From NCBI GenBank assembly GCA_017881765.1, contig JADGQN010000149.1, positions 1 through 9,883 on the forward strand: 9,883 nt of DNA, in the 5' to 3' direction. Numbering within the stretch: position 1 is the first letter of the stretch; the number at the start of each line of letters is the position of its first letter. A program made the translations under genes and the position numbers. Below the pieces are notes generated by a model. That model was not told where the DNA came from, made no database searches, and saw only the letters and a list, made by a program, of their open reading frames with translations. The stretch is from Syntrophobacterales bacterium (GTDB lineage: Bacteria > Desulfobacterota > Syntrophorhabdia > Syntrophorhabdales > WCHB1-27). Positions 1 to 6,558 of this stretch are shown one piece after another.

Positions 1-1
1 C

Positions 2-193
2 AGAGGGAACGTACCCCTATCCATTCTGGTGGGCGGCACGCCTGACGACGTGCGGCAGTACTGCAAAACGCTCATCGATGTGGCAGGCAAGGACGGCGGA
101 TTTGTAATGGACACGGCTACTGGGGTCGATGACGCAAAAATAGAGAACGTAAAGGCCATGTTCGACTTCACGAGAGAGTACGGAGTGTATTGA
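2..193 (+). CDS. Uroporphyrinogen decarboxylase-family methyltransferase, C-terminal fragment
   Basis: Only the last 63 codons are inside the window; the rest lies upstream of base 1. The visible peptide carries LVGGTPDDVRQYCKTLID, then GGFVMDTATG, and ends KAMFDFTREYGVY. This is the usual end of the URO-D (TIM-barrel) fold as seen in MtaA/MtbA-type corrinoid methyltransferases: a 'G-T-P-E/D-x-V' strand and helix, a 'GGF-x-x-x-x-x-x-G' strand and loop, and a closing 'N-x-K-A-M ... REYG' helix. Heme-pathway HemE has the same fold, but the next two genes (corrinoid protein and its reductive activator) make a cobalamin methyltransferase far more likely. Whether it is the substrate methyltransferase or the one passing the methyl group to tetrahydrofolate cannot be told, because the zinc-binding residues are not in view. 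Confidence 0.8.
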   Translation, partial: RGNVPLSILVGGTPDDVRQYCKTLIDVAGKDGGFVMDTATGVDDAKIENVKAMFDFTREYGVY

Positions 194-214
194 TATGACG
201 GGAAAAAGATGAAG

Positions 215-366
215 CAGGTTAAGGTTGAGGTTGAGATACAGCAGAAAAGAGATACTACAGGTTAAGGTTGAGGTTAAGAACGAGTAGTGAAGATGGACAA
301 GAAAAACTCCGTGAGGCCCTGTTCTTGCTTAACCTTAACCTTTGTTTTAGTTTTTACCTCAACCTG
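215..366. repeat. GGTTRA hexamer repeat cluster with inverted copies
   Basis: The spacer between the methyltransferase fragment and the corrinoid gene contains an 18-base perfect direct repeat (CAGGTTAAGGTTGAGGTT) at 215-232 and 258-275. Each copy is itself a run of GGTTAA/GGTTGA hexamers. The opposite orientation appears at 328-342 (CTTAACCTTAACCTT) and 356-366 (ACCTCAACCTG). Bases 264-278 can pair with 328-342 over 15 positions with one G-U pair, enclosing a 49-base loop, so a transcript could fold here. No open frame of interest crosses it. The role is unknown; a weak transcript boundary or a recombination-prone simple repeat are both possible. Confidence 0.7.
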
Positions 367-416
367 TTTTATTGTCTGATCCTGTATTACGTTATACTAC
401 ACTATGGAGGTGAGAG

Positions 417-1046
417 ATGGCGAAGAATTTGGTCGAACTGATGGCGGATCTAATGGAAGCCGAAACGCTCGAGCTGGTCAAGGAGAAAATTGCGCAAGGA
501 GTCGACCCCGAGGAGATACTTGCCGATGCGAGGACGGCCATGGAGGTCGTCGGAAAGCGCTTCGAGAGCTGCGAGTATTTCATACCCGATCTCATGATGG
601 CAGGCGAGATACTGAAGGAAATCGCGGATGAAGTCAAACCTTTGATGAAGAAACAGCAAGGCGCGGCCAAGGCAGGAAAGGTAATTATCGGGACCGTGGC
701 GGGCGATATCCACGATATTGGGAAGGACATCGTTACCTTCATGCTCGATGTGAGCGGCTTCGACGTGCTCGATTTGGGAATCGATGTGCCGGCAGAGACC
801 TTCGTAGCCAAGATAAAGGAGTTCCAGCCCCAGGTGGTCGGCTTGAGCGGATTTCTAACGCTGGCTTTTGACTCGATGAAAAACACGATCGCCGCAATAG
901 AAAAGGCAGGCCTGCGGGACAAGGTGAAAATCATGATCGGCGGCGGCCAGATCGATGACGCAGTGCGCGTCTACGTGGGTGCCGACGCTTACGGAAAAGA
1001 TGCTGTCGCGGGGGTGCAGCTCACCCGGAAATGGATTGGAGCTTAG
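417..1046 (+). CDS. Corrinoid (cobalamin-binding) methyl-carrier protein, MtaC/MtbC/MtmC type
   Basis: This 209-residue cytoplasmic protein carries the methyl group on cobalt between two methyltransferases. Residues 1-85 form the helical cap domain (B12-binding-2). Residues 87-209 form the Rossmann-like B12-binding domain with the signature GDIHDIGKDIV; the DxHxxG motif is D97-H99-G102, and H99 should be the lower axial cobalt ligand. Further family marks are the S144-G-F-L-T-L segment and GGG..D..VGADAYGKDA (175-196), which line the corrin tail pocket. The length is normal for stand-alone corrinoid proteins (about 210). The ATG at 417 is chosen for the strong Shine-Dalgarno GGAGGTGAG at 406-414. 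A weak -10 (TATACT, 393-398) lies just upstream, so the leader may be very short. The downstream activator gene fits the module. The methyl donor (methylamine, methanol, betaine or aryl methyl ether) cannot be read from this protein alone. Confidence 0.93.
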   Translation: MAKNLVELMADLMEAETLELVKEKIAQGVDPEEILADARTAMEVVGKRFESCEYFIPDLMMAGEILKEIADEVKPLMKKQQGAAKAGKVIIGTVAGDIHDIGKDIVTFMLDVSGFDVLDLGIDVPAETFVAKIKEFQPQVVGLSGFLTLAFDSMKNTIAAIEKAGLRDKVKIMIGGGQIDDAVRVYVGADAYGKDAVAGVQLTRKWIGA

Positions 1047-1276
1047 CGGCGAGCGATAGCGCTGAAAACATTTTCCGAAAGCTTTTCGTCAACAACGCAT
1101 TTCTCAGTCACTCCTGCAGCGGCCACACAGATGATTATGATGCCGGCGCAAGGCTATGCATCCGCGTCCGGCCTCGATACTCTCAAAATCGACCTGCATC
1201 CCGCGCGAGCCAACCGCTTGAAACGACCGGCTTCGCTATGCTCGAGGATTTCGTCACGGACCAAGGGTGAAGAAGC
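1047..1276. other. 230-base gap with no recognised gene
   Basis: This gap separates the corrinoid protein from its activator. On the + strand an ATG frame runs 1031-1270, overlapping the corrinoid gene by 16 bases and ending 6 bases before the activator start. Its 79-residue product matches no family I know and has no convincing ribosome-binding site. On the - strand the complementary triplets also read almost without stops from 1279 to 1043, broken by one TAG at 1154-1156; that reading includes stretches such as VRDEILEHSEAGRFKRLARA and CVVDEKLSENVFSAIARR, which look protein-like but are unidentified. Small stems occur at 1052-1063, 1064-1075 and 1076-1088. It may be a decayed gene, a small unknown gene or an untranslated spacer. 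Confidence 0.35.
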
Positions 1277-3157
1277 GTGCTAAAGGTCCTGTTCATCCCA
1301 TCATACAAAGAGGCGGTCTGTGAAGAAGGAAGCGCCATACTCGACGTAGCGAGAGATGCGGGCGTCTATATTGACTCGGCCTGCGGTGGCGCCGGGAAGT
1401 GCGGAAAGTGCAAGGTCAGGGTGGTGTCGGGTAGATGCAGCCCTGTCAGCCCTGAAGAATCGGAACAGATCGACTTCAGCGAACTGGGGCAGGGCTTCAG
1501 GCTGGCCTGCCGTGCGCGGCTTCAGACTGAGGCTGCTATTTTCATACCGGAGCGATCGATCTTCAAAGGCGCCGCGTCGAGAAAGGAGTTCGTACCCAGG
1601 AAGATCCCCTTGAACCCGGCTGTCAAAGTCTACTCCCTGCGTGCGGATCAAAGCCCGGATGAACCCGGGAGAGGCTGCCTGGAGAAGCTCCTTGCCCTTC
1701 ACAAGGCGCAGCATGGTGTCGAAGGCCTGGCGTGGGACGAAGAGCTTCTCGCTCGGCTCGGAAGCTCGCTCGCTGAAAATATTCAAGTATACAGCCTCTC
1801 AGTCTGGATGGATAAGGAGATCATCCGCGTTCAGCCGGGAACGGGAGCCCGCCCGTACGGCCTCGCCCTCGATGTCGGCACCACGACTCTTGCCCTCTAT
1901 CTGTGTAGTCTGGAGACGGGAAAGATCCTTACCAGTGCGTCCGCAACAAATCCGCAAACGATATTTGGCGAAGACATCATGTCCCGCATCTCATACTCTG
2001 TCCACCACCGGGGAGAGGGCGTCAAGAGGATGCAAAGAGAACTGATCAACACTGTCAATATAATGATCCATGAGGTGACCGAGGGTAGACGTGTGTCGAG
2101 AGACGATCTCGTCGACATGACCGTCGTGGGAAACACGGTGATGCATCACATTTTTCTGGGTCTACCTCCGGATCGGCTTGGATACTGGCCTTTTACACCG
2201 ATGATTGAAAATTCCCTCAATATCAAGGCTCGGGACCTCGGCCTCGATATGCTGCCTGTGGCCTATGTACACGTCTTACCTGTTGAGGCGGGATTCGTTG
2301 GGGCGGACAACGTGGCTGTGCTGATCGCGGAAGAACCATACAACCGTGATGAGTTTTCACTGGTCATCGATATCGGCACAAACGGGGAGCTTGCCCTGGG
2401 CAACAGATCGCGTCTTCTTTCGTGTTCATGCGCGACCGGACCGGCCCTGGAGGGTGCAGAGATCATGTACGGGATGAGGGCTGCGCCGGGGGCCATAGAG
2501 AAGGTGAGGATAAATCCGGAAAGCTTTGAGGTTGACTACAAAGTTATAGGCAACGATACATGGAAGGGTGATCAAAGGCCCGGCAAATTCAAGCCTGTCG
2601 GCATCTGCGGCTCCGGTATCATTGATGCCATAGCGGCATTGTATCAAAGCAAGCTCATACAGAAGAGCGGAACGTTCTCTCACCGCGCCGATATCCCCCG
2701 ACTGCGGAAAGGTAAGGATGGGGCAAGGGAGTTCGTACTGGCATGGGCAAGAGAAACGCCCATCGATCAGGATATCGTGGTCACCCAGCGAGATGTCCGG
2801 CAGATTCAGCTGGCAAAGGGGGCAATCCGTGCGGGCTGCCAGATCATGATGGAGAGACTCGGCATAAGCCGGCCGGACAGGCTGATTGTGGCGGGAGCTT
2901 TCGGCCTGCACTTGGACCGGGATAACGCCCTTGCCATCGGCCTCTTTCCCGAGTGCGACCCCGACGCGATCTCGTTCGTGGGCAACGCGGCAGGCCATGG
3001 CGCATATCTTGCGCTCATCAACAAAGACAAGAGGGAAGAGGCGGACCGCATCGCCCGATGGACAGAGCATATCGAGCTTGCCACGGAAAAAGCCTTTCAG
3101 AAGGAATTCATCAAGGCCCTTGATTTCCCTGACTCCGCCGCGAATATGTCTTGTTAA
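1277..3157 (+). CDS. Reductive activator of corrinoid proteins (2Fe-2S ferredoxin domain plus ASKHA ATPase domain)
   Basis: This 626-residue protein should use ATP and a low-potential electron donor to reduce inactive Co(II) corrinoid to active Co(I). Residues 1-95 form a plant-type 2Fe-2S ferredoxin domain with cluster cysteines C36, C42, C45 and C78 (CGGAGKCGKC ... LACRA). A linker follows (about 96-190), then the DUF4445/ASKHA region: DVGTTT (199-204), NPQTIFGEDIMSRISY, GNTVMHHIFLG (285-295), DIGTNGE (365-371), ATGPALEGAEI, GICGSGIIDA (442-451) and the phosphate-loop-like VAGAFG (538-543). It lacks the two C-terminal 4Fe-4S motifs of archaeal RamA, so it belongs to the bacterial RACE type. 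The GTG start at 1277 is preceded by AAGGGTGA (1263-1270) and yields a normal family N-terminus (MLKVLFIPS). The partner is presumably the corrinoid protein encoded just upstream. Confidence 0.93.
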   Translation: MLKVLFIPSYKEAVCEEGSAILDVARDAGVYIDSACGGAGKCGKCKVRVVSGRCSPVSPEESEQIDFSELGQGFRLACRARLQTEAAIFIPERSIFKGAASRKEFVPRKIPLNPAVKVYSLRADQSPDEPGRGCLEKLLALHKAQHGVEGLAWDEELLARLGSSLAENIQVYSLSVWMDKEIIRVQPGTGARPYGLALDVGTTTLALYLCSLETGKILTSASATNPQTIFGEDIMSRISYSVHHRGEGVKRMQRELINTVNIMIHEVTEGRRVSRDDLVDMTVVGNTVMHHIFLGLPPDRLGYWPFTPMIENSLNIKARDLGLDMLPVAYVHVLPVEAGFVGADNVAVLIAEEPYNRDEFSLVIDIGTNGELALGNRSRLLSCSCATGPALEGAEIMYGMRAAPGAIEKVRINPESFEVDYKVIGNDTWKGDQRPGKFKPVGICGSGIIDAIAALYQSKLIQKSGTFSHRADIPRLRKGKDGAREFVLAWARETPIDQDIVVTQRDVRQIQLAKGAIRAGCQIMMERLGISRPDRLIVAGAFGLHLDRDNALAIGLFPECDPDAISFVGNAAGHGAYLALINKDKREEADRIARWTEHIELATEKAFQKEFIKALDFPDSAANMSC

Positions 3158-3185
3158 AATATTCGTCAGCGGCCGGACGCGGATG

Positions 3186-3203
3186 AACCTTAACGTCAAC
3201 CTT
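3186..3203. repeat. Single GGTTRA-type repeat tract (inverted orientation)
   Basis: AACCTTAACGTCAACCTT lies 29 bases after the activator stop codon. On the - strand it reads AAGGTTGACGTTAAGGTT, a degenerate member of the same hexamer family seen at 215-366. It again sits in a non-coding spacer. Confidence 0.5.
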
Positions 3204-3226
3204 TCTTTTCTTCTCCCACGTACTTA

Positions 3227-3255
3227 TTGATTGTACCTCTTTTGTGTGATACAAA
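3227..3255 (+). promoter_or_regulatory. Candidate sigma70 promoter for the selA gene cluster
   Basis: TTGATT (3227-3232) is followed by a 17-base spacer and TACAAA (3250-3255), which is preceded by TG at 3247-3248 as in an extended -10. Transcription would begin near 3262 and give a roughly 36-base leader that contains the 3272-3289 hairpin. The -10 hexamer matches consensus at only four of six positions, so this is tentative. Confidence 0.4.
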
Positions 3256-3271
3256 TAGCCGAAGGACATAC

Positions 3272-3290
3272 GGGGGCGACGCGAGCCCCA
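3272..3290. repeat. Hairpin repeat in the selA leader, identical to the end of the rluD insertion
   Basis: GGGGGCGACGCGAGCCCCA occurs here and, base for base, at 5164-5182. It folds as GGGGC / loop GACGCGA / GCCCC. Here it ends 8 bases before the selA ATG, so the selA Shine-Dalgarno (AGGA, 3290-3293) directly follows the stem. A shorter relative with the same stem and a GAA loop is at 8944-8956. Confidence 0.75.
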
Positions 3291-3297
3291 GGAAAAG

Positions 3298-4692
3298 ATG
3301 GACAGCCTGCTCAGAAAAATTCCCAAAGTCGATGAAGTGCTGAAGCACGAACAATGGCAACAGCTCTTGGTCAGTTATTCTCAGGACGCTGCTAAGGATG
3401 CCCTGCGTGCCGTGCTTGAGGAACTCCGCCTCAACATCAAGCAGAAGAAGGTCACTGCAATACCTCCGGTAGAGCGCATTATCGAGGAAACGGGCCGTCG
3501 CGCTGCCGAGCTTTCGAAACCCGGCCTCCGGAAAGTGATCAATGGCACGGGCGTGGTCATTCACACGAACCTGGGTAGATCGCTCCTTGCGAAACCCGCG
3601 ATAGACGCCTTGGTGAGCATCGCATCAAACTATTCCAACCTGGAGTACGACCTGAAGATAGGAAAACGAGGCGACCGATATGAGCACTGCTCTTCTATCT
3701 TGCAGAGGCTCACCGGAGCCGAGGCCTCGCTCGTTGTGAACAATAATGCGGCAGCCGTGCTCCTGGTGCTCGACACCTTCGCTCAAGGCAAAGAGGTTGT
3801 CATCGCCAGGGGCGAGCTGATTGAGATCGGCGGTTCGTTTAGAATACCCGATGTTATGAGAAAAAGTGGAGCCATATTGAGAGAGGTCGGCACCACAAAC
3901 AGGACCTTCAGTCAGGACTACGAGCGCGCCTTGCATGAAAATACGGGCCTGCTCATGAAGGCACACACGAGCAACTATCGCATCCGCGGGTTTGTGCACG
4001 AGACCACGGTCACCGAGCTCGTAGAGCTTGGAAAGAGATATCGTGTTCCGGTTTTTTACGATGCCGGAAGCGGCCTTCTTTGGCCGCTCAAAGGTGGCAG
4101 GGCTTTCGACGAGCCCGTTATCACCAATTTCACTCACACAGGATTGGATATAATTTCTTTCAGCGCGGACAAGCTCCTGGGCGGCCCACAGGCCGGCATC
4201 ATCCTCGGCAAAACGGCCCACATCGACGCCATGAAGAAGAATCCGCTGACGCGCGCCATTCGTCCCGACAAGTTTACCCTTGCCGCGCTCGAAGCAACGC
4301 TTTTCCTTTACATCGATGAAGAGAAGCGCAGCCAGATACCAACGCTTGAGATGATCCAACAGGATGAGACAAGTCTGAAGCGGAGAGCTTCCCGGCTGGC
4401 AGCCGTTCTGCGCGCGCGTTCATCGGCAGGTCTTTCCGTGTCTGTGGTGAGCCTGACCTCTGAGGTGGGTGGGGGAAGTCTTCCGGACGTCGCTTTGCCA
4501 TCCTACGGGTTGGCGCTCGAACCTCGTAACATGAGTCTTCTCCTCTTTGAAGAAAGGCTGAGAAAGCTGGAAACCCCTATCATCGCGCGGATCGGTCATG
4601 ACAGGCTCCTCATCGACGTGAGAACGATCCGAAAGGTCGACGAGCCTCTCTTGATTTCGGGCATAGCGGCAGCCCTCGCGGATGGAACGTAA
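3298..4692 (+). CDS. selA: L-seryl-tRNA(Sec) selenium transferase
   Basis: SelA converts Ser-tRNA(Sec) to Sec-tRNA(Sec) with selenophosphate as selenium donor, using pyridoxal phosphate, and works as a decamer in the cytosol. The 464 residues match the family length. An N-terminal tRNA-binding helical region (1-75) is followed by the PLP fold type I domain: KVINGTGVVIHTNLGRS (79-95), NNNAAAVLLVL (148-158), IEIGGSFRIPDVM (175-187), YDAGSGLL (254-261), and SADKLLGGPQAG (289-300) with K292 as the likely PLP Schiff-base lysine. A late SEVGGGSLP motif (388-396) is also typical. The ATG at 3298 has a close Shine-Dalgarno AGGA. It overlaps the next gene by 11 bases. selB, selC and selD are not in the window, but the gene implies that the organism makes selenoproteins, common among formate- and hydrogen-using anaerobes. 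Confidence 0.96.
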   Translation: MDSLLRKIPKVDEVLKHEQWQQLLVSYSQDAAKDALRAVLEELRLNIKQKKVTAIPPVERIIEETGRRAAELSKPGLRKVINGTGVVIHTNLGRSLLAKPAIDALVSIASNYSNLEYDLKIGKRGDRYEHCSSILQRLTGAEASLVVNNNAAAVLLVLDTFAQGKEVVIARGELIEIGGSFRIPDVMRKSGAILREVGTTNRTFSQDYERALHENTGLLMKAHTSNYRIRGFVHETTVTELVELGKRYRVPVFYDAGSGLLWPLKGGRAFDEPVITNFTHTGLDIISFSADKLLGGPQAGIILGKTAHIDAMKKNPLTRAIRPDKFTLAALEATLFLYIDEEKRSQIPTLEMIQQDETSLKRRASRLAAVLRARSSAGLSVSVVSLTSEVGGGSLPDVALPSYGLALEPRNMSLLLFEERLRKLETPIIARIGHDRLLIDVRTIRKVDEPLLISGIAAALADGT

Positions 4693-5719
4693 ATTTCGCC
4701 TTCTCCCCGATAAAGACAACGCCAGAATTGATATGTACCTCGCGGAAGCACTGTCGCTGACCAGGGCGAAGGCGCAGGGATTGATCGCCGGTGGACACGT
4801 GCGGATATTGAATAAAGTGCCTAAACCCTCCATGAAGGTGAAGCCGGGGATGGAGATTGAGGGCGAGCTGGTCACGGAAGAGCCGACCAGCCTCTCGCCC
4901 GAGAATATCCCGCTCACTATTCTCTACGAAGACGATTACCTGCTGGCCGTCAATAAGCCGGTGGATATGGTCGTACATCCTTCCTGCGGCCACCGGAGTG
5001 GTACCCTCGTCAATGCCATACTCTCCCACTTGGAGAGGCCATTCATCCCGGCCGATCCACGGATAGATTCCCACGAACCTGCCCGTGGGAATCTATCTAG
5101 CGAGCACGGCGAGCCGGGTACCCGCTTGCGGGTGCGGGAGGCTCCGGGGGCTTTGCCGCTGGAGGGGGCGACGCGAGCCCCATTGATAGATAACCAGCGG
5201 CCGGGTATTGTCCACAGGCTGGACAAAGACACAACCGGCGTGATCCTCGTCGCCAAGGATCCGAAGACACAGGAGGCACTTTCGGCGCAGTTTCATGACC
5301 GGAAAGTGGAGAAGATTTATAGGGCGGTGGTTGAGGGCTCGGTCAAAAAGGAAGAAGACGTGATCGAGGGGTCAATGGGCAGGCATCCCACGCTAAGAAA
5401 GAAGATGGCGCTGGTTGCGAAGGGCGGTAGATACTCCATGACCCGTTTTAAGGTCATCCGGAGACTACAAGGGTTCACGTACCTGGAGGTCTACCCGAAA
5501 ACCGGACGTACCCACCAGATACGGGTACACATGGCTTCGATCGGCCACCCTATAGTCGGTGATGACCTATACGGAAAAAAGGCCAAAAGGCTCGCGGCGC
5601 GGCCTCTGCTCCATGCGTACAAGATTCTCATTGAACATCCGGTCAGGAAGGCACCTTTGCGGGTCGAGGCGCCTATCCCTCAAGATTTCGAAGAGTTCAT
5701 CGATGCGCACGCCCTTTGA
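4682..5719 (+). CDS. RluA-family 23S rRNA pseudouridine synthase (RluD-like) with an in-frame insertion
   Basis: This enzyme should isomerise specific uridines in large-subunit rRNA to pseudouridine. It has an N-terminal S4 RNA-binding domain (about 12-62, with RIDMYLAEAL..LTRAKAQGLI) and an RluA catalytic domain: LAVNKPVDMVVHP (88-100), GIVHRLDKDTTG (175-186) with catalytic aspartate D181, and TGRTHQIRVHMASIGHPIVGD (274-294). The catalytic residues are intact. At 345 residues it is longer than usual (about 300-325). E. coli RluD has about 26 residues between the VVHP and GIVHRLD motifs; here there are 74. The excess comes mainly from a 41-residue block (about 129-169) encoded by a hairpin-rich element described separately. 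The ATG at 4682 overlaps selA by 11 bases, and the gene overlaps pgeF by 17 bases, suggesting translational coupling. Which rRNA position it modifies cannot be settled from sequence alone. Confidence 0.92.
   Translation: MERKFRLLPDKDNARIDMYLAEALSLTRAKAQGLIAGGHVRILNKVPKPSMKVKPGMEIEGELVTEEPTSLSPENIPLTILYEDDYLLAVNKPVDMVVHPSCGHRSGTLVNAILSHLERPFIPADPRIDSHEPARGNLSSEHGEPGTRLRVREAPGALPLEGATRAPLIDNQRPGIVHRLDKDTTGVILVAKDPKTQEALSAQFHDRKVEKIYRAVVEGSVKKEEDVIEGSMGRHPTLRKKMALVAKGGRYSMTRFKVIRRLQGFTYLEVYPKTGRTHQIRVHMASIGHPIVGDDLYGKKAKRLAARPLLHAYKILIEHPVRKAPLRVEAPIPQDFEEFIDAHAL
5062..5191. repeat. In-frame palindromic element inside the pseudouridine synthase gene
   Basis: A 7-base direct repeat GATAGAT stands at 5062-5068 and 5185-5191, exactly 123 bases (41 codons) apart. 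Between them are consecutive hairpins: a perfect 14-base-pair stem (5062-5075 with 5084-5097, 8-base loop), ACCCG/CGGGT (5120-5124 with 5129-5133), a ten-position stem with one G-U and one mismatch (5142-5151 with 5155-5164, TTT loop), and GGGGC/GCCCC (5165-5169 with 5177-5181). The block carries no stop in the gene frame. It falls between two conserved motifs of the enzyme, where relatives have only a short loop. Removing it would leave a 304-residue protein of normal family size. I infer a mobile or formerly mobile palindromic element that inserted while keeping the frame open. Confidence 0.8.
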
Positions 5720-6416
5720 ACTCAGGAATCAGGGCCCTTGGTCCTACATCTACTATCCCCTCCTGGAAACGTCAGGCATCTTTCATGGGTTCGTGACGAG
5801 ATCTCGCGATGCATCCTTTGAAGATGGTGGAATAAAGGGCGCCATCTCGGCCTTCTCGTTCGAAAGTTATGTACTGATGAACCAGGAGCATGGCGACGCT
5901 GTGCACATGATCAAGAGTGGCGAGCGCCCAAGCGCCGGCGACGGCCTTCTCCTCCTCGAAAAAAATGTTGCTGGCATCATAAAAACGGCAGACTGTCTCC
6001 CCGTAATCCTGTACGACCTGTCAATGCCGGTTGTTGCCATTGTCCATGCCGGGTGGAAAGGAACGGCACTGGGCATCGCAAGGAAAGCCGCGCGACAGAT
6101 GCAAGCCATGGGCCTCAAGCCGCAAAACATGGGCGCCCTCATCGGCCCGGGTATAGGGCCTTGCTGCTACAACGTGCAGGAGGACGTCGCAGGTATCTTT
6201 GAGGCCGCTGGATTTGGCGACCCGGTCATACAGAGACGGGAGGGTTCTTTATTCCTCGACCTGAAAGCCGCGAACATCCAGATGCTCCAAAAGGAGGGCC
6301 TGAAAGAGATCCATGATGTGGGCCTCTGCACCTTTTGCAGAGAGGACCTCTTTTATTCTGCGAGACGAGACAAGGGGCGCGGCAGGCAGATTAATTTTGT
6401 CCTTATACGGGGATAG
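5703..6416 (+). CDS. pgeF: Peptidoglycan editing factor PgeF (YfiH/laccase-domain family)
   Basis: PgeF-family proteins (DUF152, formerly 'polyphenol oxidase') remove wrongly incorporated L-serine from the muropeptide precursor; related members also act on purine nucleosides. The 237 residues show the complete motif set: LMNQEHGDAV (58-67, H63), GDGLLLLEKNVAGIIKTADCLPVIL (79-103, C98), VHAGWKGTALGI (114-125, H115), IGPGIGPCCYNV (147-158) and CTFCREDLFYSARRDKGRGRQ (209-229). H63, C98 and H115 are the expected metal-binding active-site residues. The frame is open further upstream, but the ATG at 5703 is preferred because it gives a family-length protein and everything before it lies inside the conserved end of the pseudouridine synthase. 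The 17-base overlap with that gene suggests coupled translation. rluD-pgeF adjacency is common in bacteria. Confidence 0.94.
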   Translation: MRTPFELRNQGPWSYIYYPLLETSGIFHGFVTRSRDASFEDGGIKGAISAFSFESYVLMNQEHGDAVHMIKSGERPSAGDGLLLLEKNVAGIIKTADCLPVILYDLSMPVVAIVHAGWKGTALGIARKAARQMQAMGLKPQNMGALIGPGIGPCCYNVQEDVAGIFEAAGFGDPVIQRREGSLFLDLKAANIQMLQKEGLKEIHDVGLCTFCREDLFYSARRDKGRGRQINFVLIRG

Positions 6417-6425
6417 GGCTATAAT
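6397..6425 (+). promoter_or_regulatory. Strong candidate sigma70 promoter for the sensor kinase
   Basis: TTGTCC (6397-6402, four of six consensus bases) is separated by exactly 17 bases from a perfect TATAAT (6420-6425). The -35 lies inside the last codons of pgeF. Predicted transcription start is near 6432, at the first base of the heptamer repeat, giving a leader of about 127 bases before the kinase ATG. Confidence 0.65.
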
Positions 6426-6431
6426 AAAATA

Positions 6432-6452
6432 GGGTCACGGGTCATGGGTCAA
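6432..6452 (+). repeat. Three tandem GGGTCAN heptamers
   Basis: GGGTCAC, GGGTCAT and GGGTCAA follow each other without a gap at 6432-6438, 6439-6445 and 6446-6452. They start where transcription from the 6397-6425 promoter is predicted to begin. They could be a simple-sequence repeat or a tandem protein-binding site; the sequence alone does not decide. Confidence 0.65.
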
Positions 6453-6558
6453 GGCAAAAGGCTTACAATGAGGCAGGGTCCAGATGAAGAAGAGGCGATC
6501 CGGGACGAAGCCAGGGCATCGTCCAACCCGGGTTAGAGGTTACGAAGCGTAGATTAGC

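Noticed and set aside
393..398. TATACT as a firm promoter for the corrinoid gene
   Set aside because: The nearest -35-like hexamer (TTGTCT, 372-377) leaves only 15 bases of spacing, so it is mentioned in the gene entry but not called as a feature.
1154..1156. TAG in the - strand reading as a possible pyrrolysine codon
   Set aside because: Pyrrolysine occurs in long methylamine methyltransferases (MtmB, MtbB, MttB). This short reading resembles none of them, and no pyl genes are visible.
2426..3199. 257-residue reverse-strand frame opposite the activator gene
   Set aside because: It lies entirely opposite strongly conserved ASKHA motifs and shows no family signature; it is a shadow of the GC-rich gene.
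5062..5097. The 14-bp stem as a transcription terminator inside the cluster
   Set aside because: No T-run follows the stem, and it lies within an intact coding frame with a downstream gene that depends on read-through.
5559..5702. Longer pgeF start at 5559
   Set aside because: The added 48 residues are basic, unlike any PgeF N-terminus, and overlap the conserved C-terminal half of the pseudouridine synthase.
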